Source: Rhodovulum sulfidophilum
GTDB lineage: Bacteria > Pseudomonadota > Alphaproteobacteria > Rhodobacterales > Rhodobacteraceae
Length of the DNA: 64,000 nt
Assembly: GCA_003241785.1 (NCBI GenBank)
Contig: QFPW01000011.1
Span: 62,001-126,000 of the forward strand
Reading direction: 5' to 3'
In this document: positions 35,734 to 45,653 of the stretch, one piece after another
Position numbering within the stretch: the stretch's first letter is position 1
How the letters are laid out: every line of letters starts with the position of its first letter
Translations under genes and position numbers: made by a program
The notes under the pieces: generated by a model
Database searches by the model: none
What the model was told of the DNA's origin: nothing
Seen by the model: only the letters and a program-made list of their open reading frames with translations

Positions 35734-36474
35734 TCAGACGGCGAGGAAGCCGCCGTCGACCGGCAGCACCGCGCCGGTGATCATGCCGCTGTCCTCGGAG
35801 AGCAGGAGCGCGATGCTGGCCGCGACCTCCTCGGCCTCGGCGAAGCGGTCGAGCGGGTGGCGCACCATCATCGGCGCGCTCTTCTCCGGATCGCTCCAGG
35901 CCTCGGCGGCGAGCTCGGTCAGGGTGATCGTGGGGGCGACCGCGTTCACCCGGATGCCGTGCTTGCCGAGCTCCTTCGCCATCACCCGGGTCGCGCCTTC
36001 GAGCCCGGCCTTGGAGGCGGCGTAGCAGAGGTGGTCCTGGAAGCCGCGGTGCCCGGCGATCGAGGTGATGTTGACGATCGCGCCGCCGCCGCCCGCGGCG
36101 ACCCGGGCGCGGGCGAACTCCTGGCAGGTGACGAGCGCCGCGCGCAGGTTGATGCCGAGCACCGCCTCGTAGCCCGCCTCGGTCATATCGAGCACGCTTT
36201 CGAGCACATTGACGCCGGCGCTGTTGATCAGGAGATCGCAGGGGCCGGCCTCGGCCATCGCGGCGCGGGTCGCGGCCGGATCGGCGAGATCGACCCGGAT
36301 CGAGCGGCCGCCGATCTCGGCGCGGAGGCCGTCGAGGTCGGATTGGGTGCGGCTCAGCGCCACGACCTCGGCGCCGCGCGCCGCCATGAGGCGCGCGCAG
36401 GCGCGGCCGATGCCCTTGCCCGCGCCGGTGATGATGACGGACTTGCCGGTGAACCGCATGGAACCCTCGGTCAT
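35734..36474 (-). CDS. Short-chain dehydrogenase, L-xylulose reductase (DCXR)-like
   Basis: 246 residues. Cofactor motif TGAGKGIG at 16-23, catalytic Ser138, Tyr151, Lys155, and AVAPTITLTELAAEAWSDPEKS...GMITGAVLPVDGGF, which closely follows the dicarbonyl/L-xylulose reductase pattern (WSDP and the GGFxxC/V end). Such enzymes interconvert L-xylulose and xylitol with NADP(H). Start ATG 36474 has GAGG 6 nt upstream and lies 8 nt after the transketolase stop; a later Met at 36459 also has a purine box. Last gene of the pentitol operon. Confidence 0.82.
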   Translation of the reverse strand: MTEGSMRFTGKSVIITGAGKGIGRACARLMAARGAEVVALSRTQSDLDGLRAEIGGRSIRVDLADPAATRAAMAEAGPCDLLINSAGVNVLESVLDMTEAGYEAVLGINLRAALVTCQEFARARVAAGGGGAIVNITSIAGHRGFQDHLCYAASKAGLEGATRVMAKELGKHGIRVNAVAPTITLTELAAEAWSDPEKSAPMMVRHPLDRFAEAEEVAASIALLLSEDSGMITGAVLPVDGGFLAV

Positions 36475-36482
36475 GGCTGGCC

Positions 36483-38510
36483 TCAGGCCAGGAGATGTTT
36501 GGCGCGGGCGACCACGGCTTCGGCCGTGATGCCGAATTTCTCGTAGAGGAGCGGCGCGGGCGCCGAGGCGCCGAACCCGTCCATCCCCATCACATCCGCC
36601 TCGCGCGCGACGTAGCGGGTCCAGCCGAACTTGCCCGCCGCCTCGATCGCGACGCGCGGAGCGGCGCCGAGCACCCCGGCGCGATAGGTCTCGGGCTGCG
36701 CCTCGAAAAGCTCCCAACAGGGCATGGACACCACGGCGGCGCGGATGCCGTCCGCGGCCAGCGCCTCGGCGGCCTCGATCGCGATCGCGACCTCGGTGCC
36801 GGTGGCGAGGATCGTCACGTCCCGGGCAGCGGCGTCGCCGTGGATCACATAGGCGCCCTTCGCCGTCAGGTTCTCGTCGCCCGCGCGCCGCAGCGGCGGC
36901 ACGTTCTGCCGCGAGAGCGCGAGCAGCGAGGGCGTCTCGCGCGAGCGGAGCGCGATCTCCCAGGCTTCCAGCGTCTCGACCGCGTCGGCGGGACGGAAGA
37001 CGTTGAGGTTCGGGATCGCGCGCAGGCTCGGGATATGCTCGACCGGCTGATGGGTCGGACCGTCCTCGCCGAGGCCGATCGAATCATGCGTCATCACGTA
37101 GATCGTGCCGACCCCCATCAGCGCCGAGAGGCGGATCGCGTTCCGGGCGTAGTCGGAGAAGACGAGGAAGGTGCCGCCGTAGGGGATGAACCCGCCGTGG
37201 CTCGCGATGCCGTTCATGATCGCCGACATGCCGAATTCGCGCACGCCGTAGGAGATGTAGCGCCCGCCGTAGCTGTCGGCCTGGAAGTCGGAATTGACCG
37301 CCGGCACGCGGGTGAGGTTGGAGCCGGTGAGATCGGCCGAGCCGCCGAGCATCTCCGGCACCGCCGCCGTCAGCGCCTCGAGCGCCATCTGGCTCGCCTT
37401 GCGGGTCGCGACCGCGGGCGGCGTCGCGTAGAGCGCGGCGCGGGCGGCGGCGACCGCCTTGGTGAAATCGGCCGGGAGCTCGCCCGCCGCGCGGCGGGTG
37501 AATTCGGCCCGCGTCCCGGCGTCGGCCGCCGCGAGCCGCGCCGCCCAGGCCGCGCGCGCGGCGCCGCCCCGGTGGCCGGCCTCGCGCCATTTGGCGAGCG
37601 CCGCGGCGGGCAGGGCGAAATCCTCGTCCGGCAGGCCGAGGGCCTCGCGCGCCGCCGCGCGCTCCGCCTTGCCGAGCGCCGCGCCGTGGACGTCGTGCGT
37701 GCCCGCCTTGGTCGGCGCGCCGAGGCCGATCACGGTGCGGAGCCGGATCAGCACCGGGCGAGCGGCCGCCTTGGCCGCGCTGATCGCGGCGTCGATCTCG
37801 TCGACGCGGTGACCGTCGCAGGCGAGCACCTGCCAGCCGCAGGCCTCGAAGCGGCCGGTGACGTCCTCGGTGAAGGCCTTCTTCGTCGAGCCGTCGATCG
37901 AGATGCCGTTGTCGTCGTAGAACACGATGAGCCGCGCGAGCTTCAGGTGCCCGGCGAGCGAGATCGCCTCCTGGCTGATCCCCTCCATCAGGCAGCCGTC
38001 GCCGGCGAAGACCCAGGTGCGGTGGTCGACCAGATCGTCGCCGAAGCGCGCGTTCAGCCCGCGCTCGGCGATCGCGAGGCCGACCGCCATCGCGAGCCCC
38101 TGGCCGAGCGGGCCGGTGGTGACCTCGACGCCCTTGGCATGGCCGCGCTCCGGGTGCCCGGCGGTGATCGCGCCCCACTGGCGGAAGTTCCGGATCTGCT
38201 CGATCGTCATGTCCTCGAAGCCGGTGAGGTGCAGCAGCGCGTAGAGCAGCATCGAGCCATGGCCGTTCGAGAGCACGAACCGGTCGCGGTCGGCCCAGTC
38301 GGGATCGGCGGCGTCGAATTTGAGATGCCGGGTCCAGAGTGCCACGGCGGCTTCGGCCATGCCCATCGGCGCGCCGGGGTGGCCGGAATTCGCGGCCTCG
38401 ACCGCGTCCATGGCGAGCGCGCGCACGCAGTTGGCGAGCGCGAAACTGTCGGCGTCCGCGCGGGCGGCGGCCAGGGCGTCGTCGAGGTGGGTCATTGCGA
38501 GATCGGTCAT
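36483..38510 (-). CDS. tkt: Transketolase
   Basis: Thiamine-diphosphate enzyme of the pentose phosphate pathway, moving two-carbon units from xylulose 5-phosphate. 675 residues, full length. ThDP motif GDGCLMEGISQEA...FYDDN at about 165-200, catalytic Glu in IGLGEDGPTHQPVEH, and substrate His residues in GHPGAPMG and ASHGGF. Start ATG 38510 overlaps the stop of the ribulokinase gene as ATGA. Placement between a pentulose kinase and a pentitol reductase suggests a catabolic paralogue that consumes the pentose phosphates made by this locus. Confidence 0.94.
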   Translation of the reverse strand: MTDLAMTHLDDALAAARADADSFALANCVRALAMDAVEAANSGHPGAPMGMAEAAVALWTRHLKFDAADPDWADRDRFVLSNGHGSMLLYALLHLTGFEDMTIEQIRNFRQWGAITAGHPERGHAKGVEVTTGPLGQGLAMAVGLAIAERGLNARFGDDLVDHRTWVFAGDGCLMEGISQEAISLAGHLKLARLIVFYDDNGISIDGSTKKAFTEDVTGRFEACGWQVLACDGHRVDEIDAAISAAKAAARPVLIRLRTVIGLGAPTKAGTHDVHGAALGKAERAAAREALGLPDEDFALPAAALAKWREAGHRGGAARAAWAARLAAADAGTRAEFTRRAAGELPADFTKAVAAARAALYATPPAVATRKASQMALEALTAAVPEMLGGSADLTGSNLTRVPAVNSDFQADSYGGRYISYGVREFGMSAIMNGIASHGGFIPYGGTFLVFSDYARNAIRLSALMGVGTIYVMTHDSIGLGEDGPTHQPVEHIPSLRAIPNLNVFRPADAVETLEAWEIALRSRETPSLLALSRQNVPPLRRAGDENLTAKGAYVIHGDAAARDVTILATGTEVAIAIEAAEALAADGIRAAVVSMPCWELFEAQPETYRAGVLGAAPRVAIEAAGKFGWTRYVAREADVMGMDGFGASAPAPLLYEKFGITAEAVVARAKHLLA

Positions 38511-40129
38511 TGCGCGGGGAGATCCCTGGTGGAGGCGCGGATCTCCCGCGCGGTGAGTTGCAGGGTCAGGAAGGCCTGGTAGCGCGCGTCCTGGAGCGCG
38601 CGGGTCGCGGTGTCGGGCTGGCAGCGGGTGGCGACGCGCGACATCGCCGGCATCGCGGCGCGCAGGCTCGGGAAGACCTCGCCCGCCACGGCGCCCAGCA
38701 TCGCCGAGCCGAGCAGCACCGGCTCGGGGCATTCGGTGACCTCGACCGGCAGGCCGGTCGCGTCGGCGAGGAGCTGGCGCGTCAGCGGATGCGCGCCCGC
38801 GCCGCCGCTGACGCTGATCGTCTCGACCGGGGCGCCGTGGCGGCCTTGCGTCTCGATGATCTGCCGCAGCCCGTAGCCGAGGCCGCAGATCCCCGCGACG
38901 TAGAGCGCCACGAGCGAGTCGGGGCCAGTGTCCATGTTCTGGCCCATGACGACGGCGCGGGCATGCGGGTCGGCGAAGGGGGCGCGGTTGCCGAGGAACT
39001 CGGGCACCACGTGCACGTCGTCGGCCAGGCCGACGGCGGCGCTCGGCCGCGCGACGCGGGCGAGCGCGCGGTCGGCGAGCCAGACGGGCAGCGGCTTGCC
39101 CTCGGCCGCCGCGGTCGCCGCGATCTCGTCATGCGCCGGATGCAGCCGGACGAGCTGGTCGATCGCGGCGCCGGCGGCCGACTGGCCGCCTTCGTTCAGC
39201 CAGGCGCCGGGCACCATCGCGGAATAATAGGGGCCCCAGACGCCGGGCACGAAGGCCGGCGCCTCGGTCGTGGTCATGGTGCAGGAGGAGGTGCCGAAGA
39301 CATAGCCGAGACAGGCGGTCGGATCGCCCCCCGCGGCGACCGTGCCGACCCCGCCCGCGTGCGCGTCGATGAGCCCGGCCGCGACCGCGGTGCCGGGCCG
39401 GAGCCCCATCGCCGCCGCCGCCTCGGCCGTCAGCCCCTGGCCGAGCGGCGTGCCGGGATCGACCACCGTGGCGCCGATCCGCGCGAAGCCCTGGTCCGCG
39501 AGATCGCCGAGGCCGATCGCGCGGAAATAGTCCGCGTCCCAGCGCCCCTCATGCGCGAGATAGGTCCATTTGCAGGTGACGGTGCAGGCCGAGCGCTCGG
39601 TCGCGCCGGTCGACTTCCAGGTCAGGAAATCCGTGAGGTCGAAGAAATGCGCGGCCTTCGCATAGACCTCCGGCCGGTTCTCCCTGAGCCAGAGCAGCTT
39701 CGGCGTCTCCATCTCGGGAGAGATGCGGCCGCCGACGTATTTCAGCACGTCGTGGCCGCCCGCGTTGATCCGCTCGGCCTGGTCGAGCGCGCGATGGTCC
39801 ATCCAGACGATGATGTCGCGCTCGGGATGCGCCGGGTCGCCGACCGGCAGGCTCTCCGCGCCCGGCCCCTGGACCACGAGCGAGCAGGTGGCGTCGAAGC
39901 CAATGCCCGCGACCTCGGCCGGGTCGATCCCCGCCGCCGCCACGCTTTCGCGCACCGACTCGCAGACCGCGGCCCAGACCTGCCCGCTGCGCTGCTCGGC
40001 GATGCCGCCATCCTCGCGATGCATTTCGATCGGCCGCTTGGCGGTGGCGAGAAGCGTTCCGCCGGTGTCGAAGACGCCGGCCCGGGCGGAGCCGGTGCCG
40101 ACGTCGATGCCAATGAGATATCGCTGCAT
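38507..40129 (-). CDS. FGGY-family pentulose kinase, probable D-ribulokinase
   Basis: 540 residues. N-terminal DVGTGSARAGVFD phosphate loop at 9-21; the pentulose-kinase hallmarks WMDHRALDQAERIN, GGRISPEMETPKLLWL and FDLTDFLTWKSTG; C-terminal FGGY signature region VSGGAGAHPLTRQLLAD. This subfamily phosphorylates D-ribulose (and in some cases L-ribulose). With ribitol dehydrogenase immediately upstream it would complete ribitol to D-ribulose 5-phosphate. Overlaps tkt by 4 nt. Substrate from context, family from sequence. Confidence 0.88.
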   Translation of the reverse strand: MQRYLIGIDVGTGSARAGVFDTGGTLLATAKRPIEMHREDGGIAEQRSGQVWAAVCESVRESVAAAGIDPAEVAGIGFDATCSLVVQGPGAESLPVGDPAHPERDIIVWMDHRALDQAERINAGGHDVLKYVGGRISPEMETPKLLWLRENRPEVYAKAAHFFDLTDFLTWKSTGATERSACTVTCKWTYLAHEGRWDADYFRAIGLGDLADQGFARIGATVVDPGTPLGQGLTAEAAAAMGLRPGTAVAAGLIDAHAGGVGTVAAGGDPTACLGYVFGTSSCTMTTTEAPAFVPGVWGPYYSAMVPGAWLNEGGQSAAGAAIDQLVRLHPAHDEIAATAAAEGKPLPVWLADRALARVARPSAAVGLADDVHVVPEFLGNRAPFADPHARAVVMGQNMDTGPDSLVALYVAGICGLGYGLRQIIETQGRHGAPVETISVSGGAGAHPLTRQLLADATGLPVEVTECPEPVLLGSAMLGAVAGEVFPSLRAAMPAMSRVATRCQPDTATRALQDARYQAFLTLQLTAREIRASTRDLPAQ

Positions 40130-40157
40130 CGCGGGATGCTCCTCGCTGGCGCCGGTG

Positions 40158-40889
40158 TCAGACGCGGTCGAAGTTGGTCGGCAGGACCAGCATGTCCCGG
40201 ATCGTCACGGTCCGCTTGCGGGTCAGCATGTAGACGACCGCGTCGGCGACCTCCTCGGGGTCGATCAGCGAACCCGATTCCTTGGCCTTGCGCAGGTTCT
40301 CCTCCGGCCAGTCGGCGAGCAGCGCCGAGACGACCGGCCCGGGCGAGACCTGGCCCACGCGCACGCCATGCGGGATCATCTGCCGGCGCATCGTCTGCAC
40401 GAAGCAGGTGATCGCCCATTTCGACCCGGCGTAGACCGGCTCCCAGTAGGTCGGGAAATGCCCGGCGATCGAGCAGGTGACGAGGATGTCGCCGGTCTTG
40501 CGCCCGATCATGTGCGGGACGACGGCGTGCACGTTCTTCATCACCGCGTTGACGTTGAGGTTCAGCATCTTGTCGATGGCCTCGGGCGTCGTCTCGGTCA
40601 GGTCGCCGCCGATATAGGTGCCGGCGTTGCAGTAGAGGATGTCGATATGGTCGACCTTGGCGAGGATCTCGGGGATCATCGCGTCGCAGCTTTCGGCGTC
40701 GAGCAGGTTCGTCACCTGCGGGATCGCCTTGTCGCCGAGCTTGGCCGCGAGCTCGGTGAGAGCGGCCTCGTTCCAGTCGACCATGACCACGGTCGCGCCC
40801 CGCGTCAGCAGGGCCTCCGTCGTGGCGAGACCGATTCCCGAGGCCGCGCCGGTGATGACGGCGACCTTGCCGGCCAGCGATTCAGACAT
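40158..40889 (-). CDS. rbtD: Ribitol 2-dehydrogenase, SDR family
   Basis: 243 residues, classical short-chain dehydrogenase. TGAASGIG at 13-20, NAG at 88-90, catalytic Ser140, Tyr153 and Lys157. The segments TYIGG, IAGHFPTYWEPVYAGSKWA and the tail VTIRDMLVLP follow enterobacterial RbtD closely. Oxidises ribitol to D-ribulose with NAD. Lies 28 nt before the kinase gene and 40 nt after the permease gene, so it is in the transporter operon. Confidence 0.87.
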   Translation of the reverse strand: MSESLAGKVAVITGAASGIGLATTEALLTRGATVVMVDWNEAALTELAAKLGDKAIPQVTNLLDAESCDAMIPEILAKVDHIDILYCNAGTYIGGDLTETTPEAIDKMLNLNVNAVMKNVHAVVPHMIGRKTGDILVTCSIAGHFPTYWEPVYAGSKWAITCFVQTMRRQMIPHGVRVGQVSPGPVVSALLADWPEENLRKAKESGSLIDPEEVADAVVYMLTRKRTVTIRDMLVLPTNFDRV

Positions 40890-40929
40890 TCTCTTCTCCT
40901 GGTTTAGAGATCGTGGGGCGGGGGCGCGG

Positions 40930-41896
40930 TCAGCGCCAGTCGCGCCCGATGTAGATGGCCAGCAGGATGATGAAGCCCTTGATCACGTCCTGCAGGTAGG
41001 GGTTGATCCCCATGAGGTTGAGGCCGTTGTTCAGGATGCCGAGCAGCACCGCGCCGATCAGCGTCCCGAGGATGAGGCCGCGGCCGCCGGCGATCGCGGT
41101 GCCGCCGAGGACCACCGCGGCGATCGCGTCGAGCTCGAAGCCGACGCCGGCGTTGGGCTGGCCGCTCATGAGGCGGCCGGTCAGGATGATCGCCGCGAGG
41201 CCGGCGGTCAGGCCCGAGATGCCGTAGACCGCGAGCTGGACGCGCCGGGTCTTCACGCCCGAGAGCCGCGCCGCGGTCTCGTTGCCGCCGATCGCGTAGA
41301 CGTGGCGGCCGAAGGCGGTGCGCTGCAAGAGCACCCAGGCGATCGCGTAGATCAGCACCATCATGATGACGGGCACCGGGATGATTCCGATCCGGCCGAC
41401 GCCGAACCAGGAGATCCAGGACGGCAGGCCGCTGATCGGATAGCCGCCCGAGTAGATGAGGCCGAGGCCGCGCGCCATGCCCATCGTGGCGAGCGTGACG
41501 ATGATCGCGGGCATCCGGCCCCAGGCGACCAGCGCGCCGTTGATGAGCCCGAGCGCGAGCCCGACGCAGAGGCCGAGCAGCAGCGCGAGCGGCGCGGGCA
41601 GGCCGAGGTTGACCATCATGCCCGCGCTCAACGTGCCTACGAAGGCCATCACCGCGCCGACCGAGAGGTCGATGCCGCCGGTCAGGATGACGAAGGTCAT
41701 GCCGACCGCGAGCACGCCCACGACCGAGACCTGGCGCAGCACGTTCAGGATGTTGTTGAGGCTGAAGAAATTGTCGCTCGCGAGCCCCATGAGGCAGGAG
41801 ACGACGATGAGCCCGATCAGGGGCAGCGCGAGGGGCGAGCGCAGCAGGTTGGCAGGATTGAACCCACGGGTCTTCTCGGCTGGGCCGGCGGCGGCG

Positions 41897-41907
<11 letters not shown>
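40930..41907 (-). CDS. Ribose-type sugar ABC transporter permease (RbsC family)
   Basis: 325-residue permease with eight to ten helices. Family landmarks: GMTFVILTGGIDLSVGA, the GRMPAIIVTLATMGMARGL stretch, GRHVYAIGGNETAARLSGV and the closing QDVIKGFIILLAIYI. N-terminal 20 residues are a polar extension. Overlaps the ATPase gene by 11 nt. Cargo inferred as a pentitol from the dehydrogenases around it. Confidence 0.92.
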
Positions 41908-43399
<1,492 letters not shown>

Positions 43400-43425
43400 G
43401 TGCCCACCTCTTTGGTCGGGGAAGA

Positions 43426-43457
43426 CCTCCGCCCCGCGCCGGAGCGCGGGGCGGAGG
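43426..43457 (-). other. Intercistronic hairpin after the pentitol-binding-protein gene
   Basis: Perfect 14-bp GC stem (43426-43439 with 43444-43457), CGGA tetraloop, 13 nt after the stop of the binding-protein gene. No U-run follows. Expected to protect the upstream message from 3' decay or to terminate partially, giving more binding protein than ATPase and permease. Confidence 0.7.
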
Positions 43458-43470
43458 CGGGAGGACGCCT

Positions 43471-44373
43471 TTACCAGCTGAAGTCGGCGGCGTTCTCGGA
43501 GTCGACGACGCGGACGTCCACCGGCACCGCCGCCGGGGCGGCCTGCGCGCCCCACTTGTGCGCGAGCGCCATCGCGAGGCCGACGCGGACCTGGTCGCGC
43601 GGGAACTGCGCCGTGGTCTCGATGAAGGCGGTGCCGTCGGCGATCGCCTTGGTCGCCTCCGGCGCGCCGTCGACCGAGGTCAGCTTGATGTCGCGGCCCG
43701 AGCCCTGGATCGCGGCGAGGGCGCCCATCGCGCCGCCGTCGTTCACCGAGAAGATCCCGGCGAGGTTCGGATGCGACTGGATCATGTTCTCGACGACGCC
43801 GAGCGCGACCGAACGGTCCTGGCGGCCGTTCTGCGTGTCGACGAGCGTGATGCCGGGGGCCTCGGCCAGCGCCGCCTTGCAGCCCTCGACGCGCTCGAGG
43901 ATCGGCACCACCGGGATGCCGTCGAGGATCGCGACCTCGCCCTCGCCGTTCAGCGCCTTGGCGAGATACTGGCAGGAGAGATAGCCCGCGTCGCGGTTCT
44001 TCGAGCCGACGAAGGTGTCGACCGGGCCATTGGCGTTCGCATCGACCGCGACGACGACGACGCCCGCCGCCTTGGCCGCGTGCACGGCGGCCTCGATCCC
44101 GGCGCTGTCGGTCGGGTTGAGGAGCAGGATGTCGATGTTCTGCTGCAGCATGTCCTCGACGTCGGAGATCTGCTTGGCGACGTCGTGGCCGGCGTCGGTC
44201 ACGACCACCTCGGCGCCGAGGCTGGCGGCCGCCTCGTTCAGCGCCTCCTGCATCGAGACGAAATAGGGGTTGTTCAGCTCCTGAAAGGTCATGCCGATCT
44301 TGAGCTTTTCCTGGGCCAGCGCGGGCGCGGCGAGGGCCAGGACGGCGGAGGCGGCGAGAAGGGCTGCTTTCAT
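43471..44373 (-). CDS. Ribose-type sugar ABC transporter substrate-binding protein (RbsB family)
   Basis: 300 residues, periplasmic. Signal peptide about 1-20 (MKAALLAAS...APALAQ). Mature protein starts EKLKIGMTFQELNNPYF, then the type I periplasmic-binding fold with LLLNPTDSAGIEAAV and FSVNDGGAMGALAAI. Start ATG 44373 has GGGAGGAA upstream. It is the first transporter gene, preceded by the AraC regulator gene on the same strand. A pentitol such as ribitol or xylitol is the likely ligand. Confidence 0.92.
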   Translation of the reverse strand: MKAALLAASAVLALAAPALAQEKLKIGMTFQELNNPYFVSMQEALNEAAASLGAEVVVTDAGHDVAKQISDVEDMLQQNIDILLLNPTDSAGIEAAVHAAKAAGVVVVAVDANANGPVDTFVGSKNRDAGYLSCQYLAKALNGEGEVAILDGIPVVPILERVEGCKAALAEAPGITLVDTQNGRQDRSVALGVVENMIQSHPNLAGIFSVNDGGAMGALAAIQGSGRDIKLTSVDGAPEATKAIADGTAFIETTAQFPRDQVRVGLAMALAHKWGAQAAPAAVPVDVRVVDSENAADFSW

Positions 44374-44396
44374 TATTGGGTTCCTCCCAAGGTGGG

Positions 44397-44416
44397 CCGC
44401 GGGCAAAAGCCCGCGG
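44397..44416 (-). other. Hairpin between the AraC regulator and binding-protein genes
   Basis: 8-bp perfect stem CCGCGGGC/GCCCGCGG with AAAA loop in the 103-nt gap. On the minus strand no U-run follows, so it may be a 5' leader structure of the binding-protein message rather than a terminator. The promoter of the transporter genes should lie in the rest of the gap; I see no clear hexamers. Confidence 0.4.
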
Positions 44417-44476
44417 GTTTCCGGAGCGGCACCGCGCCGCCCGAATTGGTGGATTCCGCGCGGTCCGGGTACGGTG

Positions 44477-45361
44477 TTACTCGGCCATGACCATGGCCTT
44501 CTGGGCCGCGAACGTGGTGCGAAACTCGGAGGGCGACATTCCCTTCAGCTTGAGGAAATGCCGGTTGAAGTTCGACAGGTTGGAGAAGCCGACGTCGTAG
44601 CAGATCTCGGCCACCTTGGTCTCCGGATGGGTGAGCAGGATCTGGCAGGCGAGGTCGACGCGGAGCTGGTTGCGGTAGCGCACCAGCGTTGTTCCGGTGT
44701 GGCGCTTGAAGGCGCGCGAGAAGGCGCTCTGGCTCTGGCCGACCATCTCGGCGAGCTCGGCCTCCTCGATCTGCTCGGTCAGGTGCTCGCGCAGATGCGC
44801 CAGCGCGCGGTTGATGCCGCCGTCGCCGAAGCGGGTCAGGTCGAGCTCGAAGCTGAGGCTCGCGAGCACCTCGGTGTCGGGCGCCTCGCAGAGCAGGTCG
44901 AGGATCTCCCAGAAGAGCGCCAGCCGGCGCAGCCCGCGCGCCTCGATCAGCCGCTCCATCAGCGGCCGGACCCGGGCGCTCGTCGCGTCGTCGAAGGCGA
45001 GGCCGCGGCGGCTCCGGTCGAGCAGCGGGCGCAGCGCCTCCATCTCGGGCATCGCGGCGCAGGCCTCCTCGATGAAGGGTTCGGGGAACTGGATCACCAG
45101 CGAGCGCAGCGGCACGATCTCGCCGGGCGCGACGTCGCTGATCCAGTTCTGCGGCAGGTTCGGGCCGGTCATGATGAGCTGGCCGGGCCGGAACGCGCCG
45201 ACGAAATCGCCGATGTAGAAGGTGCCCGAGGTCGCGGTGACGAGATGGATCTCGTATTCGGGGTGGTAGTGCCAGCGCACGGTCCGGAACGGATATCCAT
45301 GCATCCACGCGGCGAAGGATTCGCCTTTGCGGACATGGACCAGTTCCAGATCAGGCTGCAT
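44477..45361 (-). CDS. AraC-family transcription regulator
   Basis: 294 residues. N-terminal cupin-type sensor domain (MHGYPFRTVRWHYHPEYEIHL, GTFYIGDFVGAFRPGQLIM) and a C-terminal pair of helix-turn-helix motifs at about 190-290 (ELAEMVGQSQSAFSRAFKR; EICYDVGFSNLSNFNRHFLK). The sensor is expected to bind the pentitol or its keto product and activate the transporter genes directly downstream. No overlap with neighbours; 292 nt upstream form the regulatory gap to xylB. Confidence 0.92.
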   Translation of the reverse strand: MQPDLELVHVRKGESFAAWMHGYPFRTVRWHYHPEYEIHLVTATSGTFYIGDFVGAFRPGQLIMTGPNLPQNWISDVAPGEIVPLRSLVIQFPEPFIEEACAAMPEMEALRPLLDRSRRGLAFDDATSARVRPLMERLIEARGLRRLALFWEILDLLCEAPDTEVLASLSFELDLTRFGDGGINRALAHLREHLTEQIEEAELAEMVGQSQSAFSRAFKRHTGTTLVRYRNQLRVDLACQILLTHPETKVAEICYDVGFSNLSNFNRHFLKLKGMSPSEFRTTFAAQKAMVMAE

Positions 45362-45561
45362 TCACCTTCCTCCGAGGCGCGTCCCTGTCCCGCCGCGCGG
45401 GTGGCATGTCGGGCTGCCGGACGCTGCTGGAACCTAGGCTCGGACGGGGGGCGAGCGCCACATCAGCGCGGAAGAAATGTCGATACTATTTTGCCATTCC
45501 GGTGTCGAAATCGGACCGGAGCGGGGCGAGTGACCACTCGCGCCTTTGCCGCGCCGCGGCG

Positions 45562-45608
45562 AAAATTGCGGCATCCGCGCCGCCAACCGGGGGTTCGCGG
45601 CGCGGATG
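45562..45608 (-). terminator. Probable terminator of the xylitol dehydrogenase-xylB operon
   Basis: 12-bp stem CATCCGCGCCGC/GCGGCGCGGATG (45572-45583 with 45597-45608), then CGCAATTTTC on the minus strand. On the plus strand TTTT follows the stem as well. Lies 45 nt after the xylB stop and upstream of the AraC gene. The remaining gap 45362-45561 should hold the AraC promoter; nothing else is visible. Confidence 0.55.
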
Positions 45609-45653
45609 TGAGGTTTTGTTCGTTTATTTTCGCCTATGGTCGGCTTCGGCGAA